NCBI RefSeq assembly: GCF_044335535.1
Contig: NZ_JBIQVZ010000011.1
Span: 33,087 to 97,086 of the forward strand
Length of the DNA stretch: 64,000 nucleotides
Source of the DNA: Mariniflexile sp044335535
GTDB taxonomy: Bacteria > Bacteroidota > Bacteroidia > Flavobacteriales > Flavobacteriaceae
Direction: 5' to 3'
Part shown: positions 63,305 to 64,000 of the stretch, piece by piece
Position numbering within the stretch: the first letter of the stretch is position 1
How the letters are laid out: each line of letters opens with the position of its first letter
Translations under genes and position numbers: made by a program
Notes under the pieces: model-generated
What the model saw: the letters and a program-made list of their open reading frames with translations, nothing else
Database searches by the model: none
What the model was told of the DNA's origin: nothing

Positions 63305-64000
63305 TTACTTCAATATGGCCTTATCACTAAAAAAGAACCGACGTTGATTGAGTATATAAAAACCAACCAACATAAAAGCACCTACTTCTGCAAAAGTACG
63401 CGATAACCATATCCATTTCTCTCCATTAGCTAAATATTCAGGTAGTAAAAACAGAGGTATCGCTACCAAGACACTCCCTTTAAGTAGGTTTAAGATAATT
63501 GATGGAATCAATTTTCCAATGCTTTGAAGATAAGACCCCAGAATATAATTAGGACCAGCTACTATGAAGAAGATAAAAAACAGTCCTAATGCATCTGAGG
63601 CTATTTTTTTAAACTCTTCTGTTTCAGAACCTGAAAATATTGTCACAAGAAACTCAGGAAATAAAAGGCCTAAAGTCACAACTACAATTCCCAGAACGAA
63701 AGTAAACTTAAGTGAAAATTTAAAAATACCAAGTACCCTATTTGGCAATTTTGCACCTATGTTAAAAGACATAATAGGCAAGGCAGAAACCATAGCAGCA
63801 GTAAATAGTCTCAGGAAAATGAAACTTAAGTAATTAATTATACCAAAAACAGAAACAAAAACAGCTCCAAGTTGAGCCAACCTTATATTTATCAATAGCA
63901 ATCCAATGGAAAAAGAAATCTCAGACACAAACGATGGAATCCCATAATTAAATAACGCTTTCCATTCCTTTAGTTTAATAGTGAATTTATAATGTCTAAT
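63305..64000 (-). CDS. MATE-family efflux transporter, N-terminus beyond window
   Basis: The frame is open from the stop at 63305 to the window end (232 codons). About six membrane segments, with MATE-like features YGIPSFVSEISFSIGLLL, IMSFNIGAKLPNRV, GPNYILGSYLQSIGK. It is the C-terminal half of a Na+ or H+ driven multidrug/toxin exporter. Only 60 nt separate its stop from the last core site, so it is either the array's flanking gene or part of a reversed last cassette. Confidence 0.85.
   Translation of the reverse strand: MRHYKFTIKLKEWKALFNYGIPSFVSEISFSIGLLLINIRLAQLGAVFVSVFGIINYLSFIFLRLFTAAMVSALPIMSFNIGAKLPNRVLGIFKFSLKFTFVLGIVVVTLGLLFPEFLVTIFSGSETEEFKKIASDALGLFFIFFIVAGPNYILGSYLQSIGKLIPSIILNLLKGSVLVAIPLFLLPEYLANGEKWIWLSRTFAEVGAFMLVGFYILNQRRFFFSDKAILK

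Overview
The window looks like chromosomal DNA from an AT-rich marine-type Flavobacteriaceae (Bacteroidota). The evidence is the gliding genes gldF/gldG, the bacillithiol deacetylase bshB1, an ATP-type pckA, DUF4212/ActP-like acetate transport, many lipoproteins with Bacteroidota-style signal peptides, and a tRNA-His without an encoded CCA. The genus cannot be decided from the sequence.

Region 1 (1-31.2 kb) is ordinary core genome. It holds acs with an ActP-like symporter pair (acetate uptake and activation), a DUF1624 membrane protein, TfoX, NYN-LOTUS, GNAT and TSUP genes, purC, phoH, a SAM hydrolase, a gldF-hypothetical-gldG operon, dnaN, a cytochrome c and universal stress protein pair sharing a repeated upstream element, two tandem M28 peptidases, tRNA-His, bshB1, an SLC13 transporter, pckA, TMEM175 and a HAD phosphatase. 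Decayed genes sit between them: a DoxX remnant and a frameshifted BASS-transporter remnant. A 160-bp element with inverted ends occurs twice (6.07 and 18.0 kb).

Region 2 (about 31.5-63.24 kb) is the striking part: about 30 short gene cassettes, nearly all in + orientation, separated by repeated sites of 115-615 bp. In most cassettes the first 7-12 bases (GTT plus purine onward) are the reverse complement of the bases just after the last gene (for example GTTAGCACAC ... GTGTGCTAAC). This is the R'/R'' core relation of integron attC sites. The sites form several sequence families (A-E). A is a composite of 325-615 bp with a rho-independent terminator, the fossil C-terminus of a DDE transposase on the reverse strand, a promoter-like AT box and a hairpin next to the core. 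C, D and E are compact (about 115-145 bp) and fold like ordinary attC sites. One E site is interrupted by a 629-nt ORF-less group II intron, and attC sites are known targets of such introns. No integron integrase is in the window, so it would be called a CALIN (attC cluster lacking an integrase) or the distal part of a chromosomal integron. Cassette contents are typical of such arrays: one PIN/HTH toxin-antitoxin pair, a MutS-like ATPase, hydrolases, a thioredoxin-like lipoprotein, an SDR/TetR pair with operators, and many unrecognised exported or membrane proteins.

Region 3 (63.24 kb to the end) is a MATE-family transporter on the minus strand, cut by the window edge. It marks the apparent right boundary of the array or the start of its last, reversed cassette.
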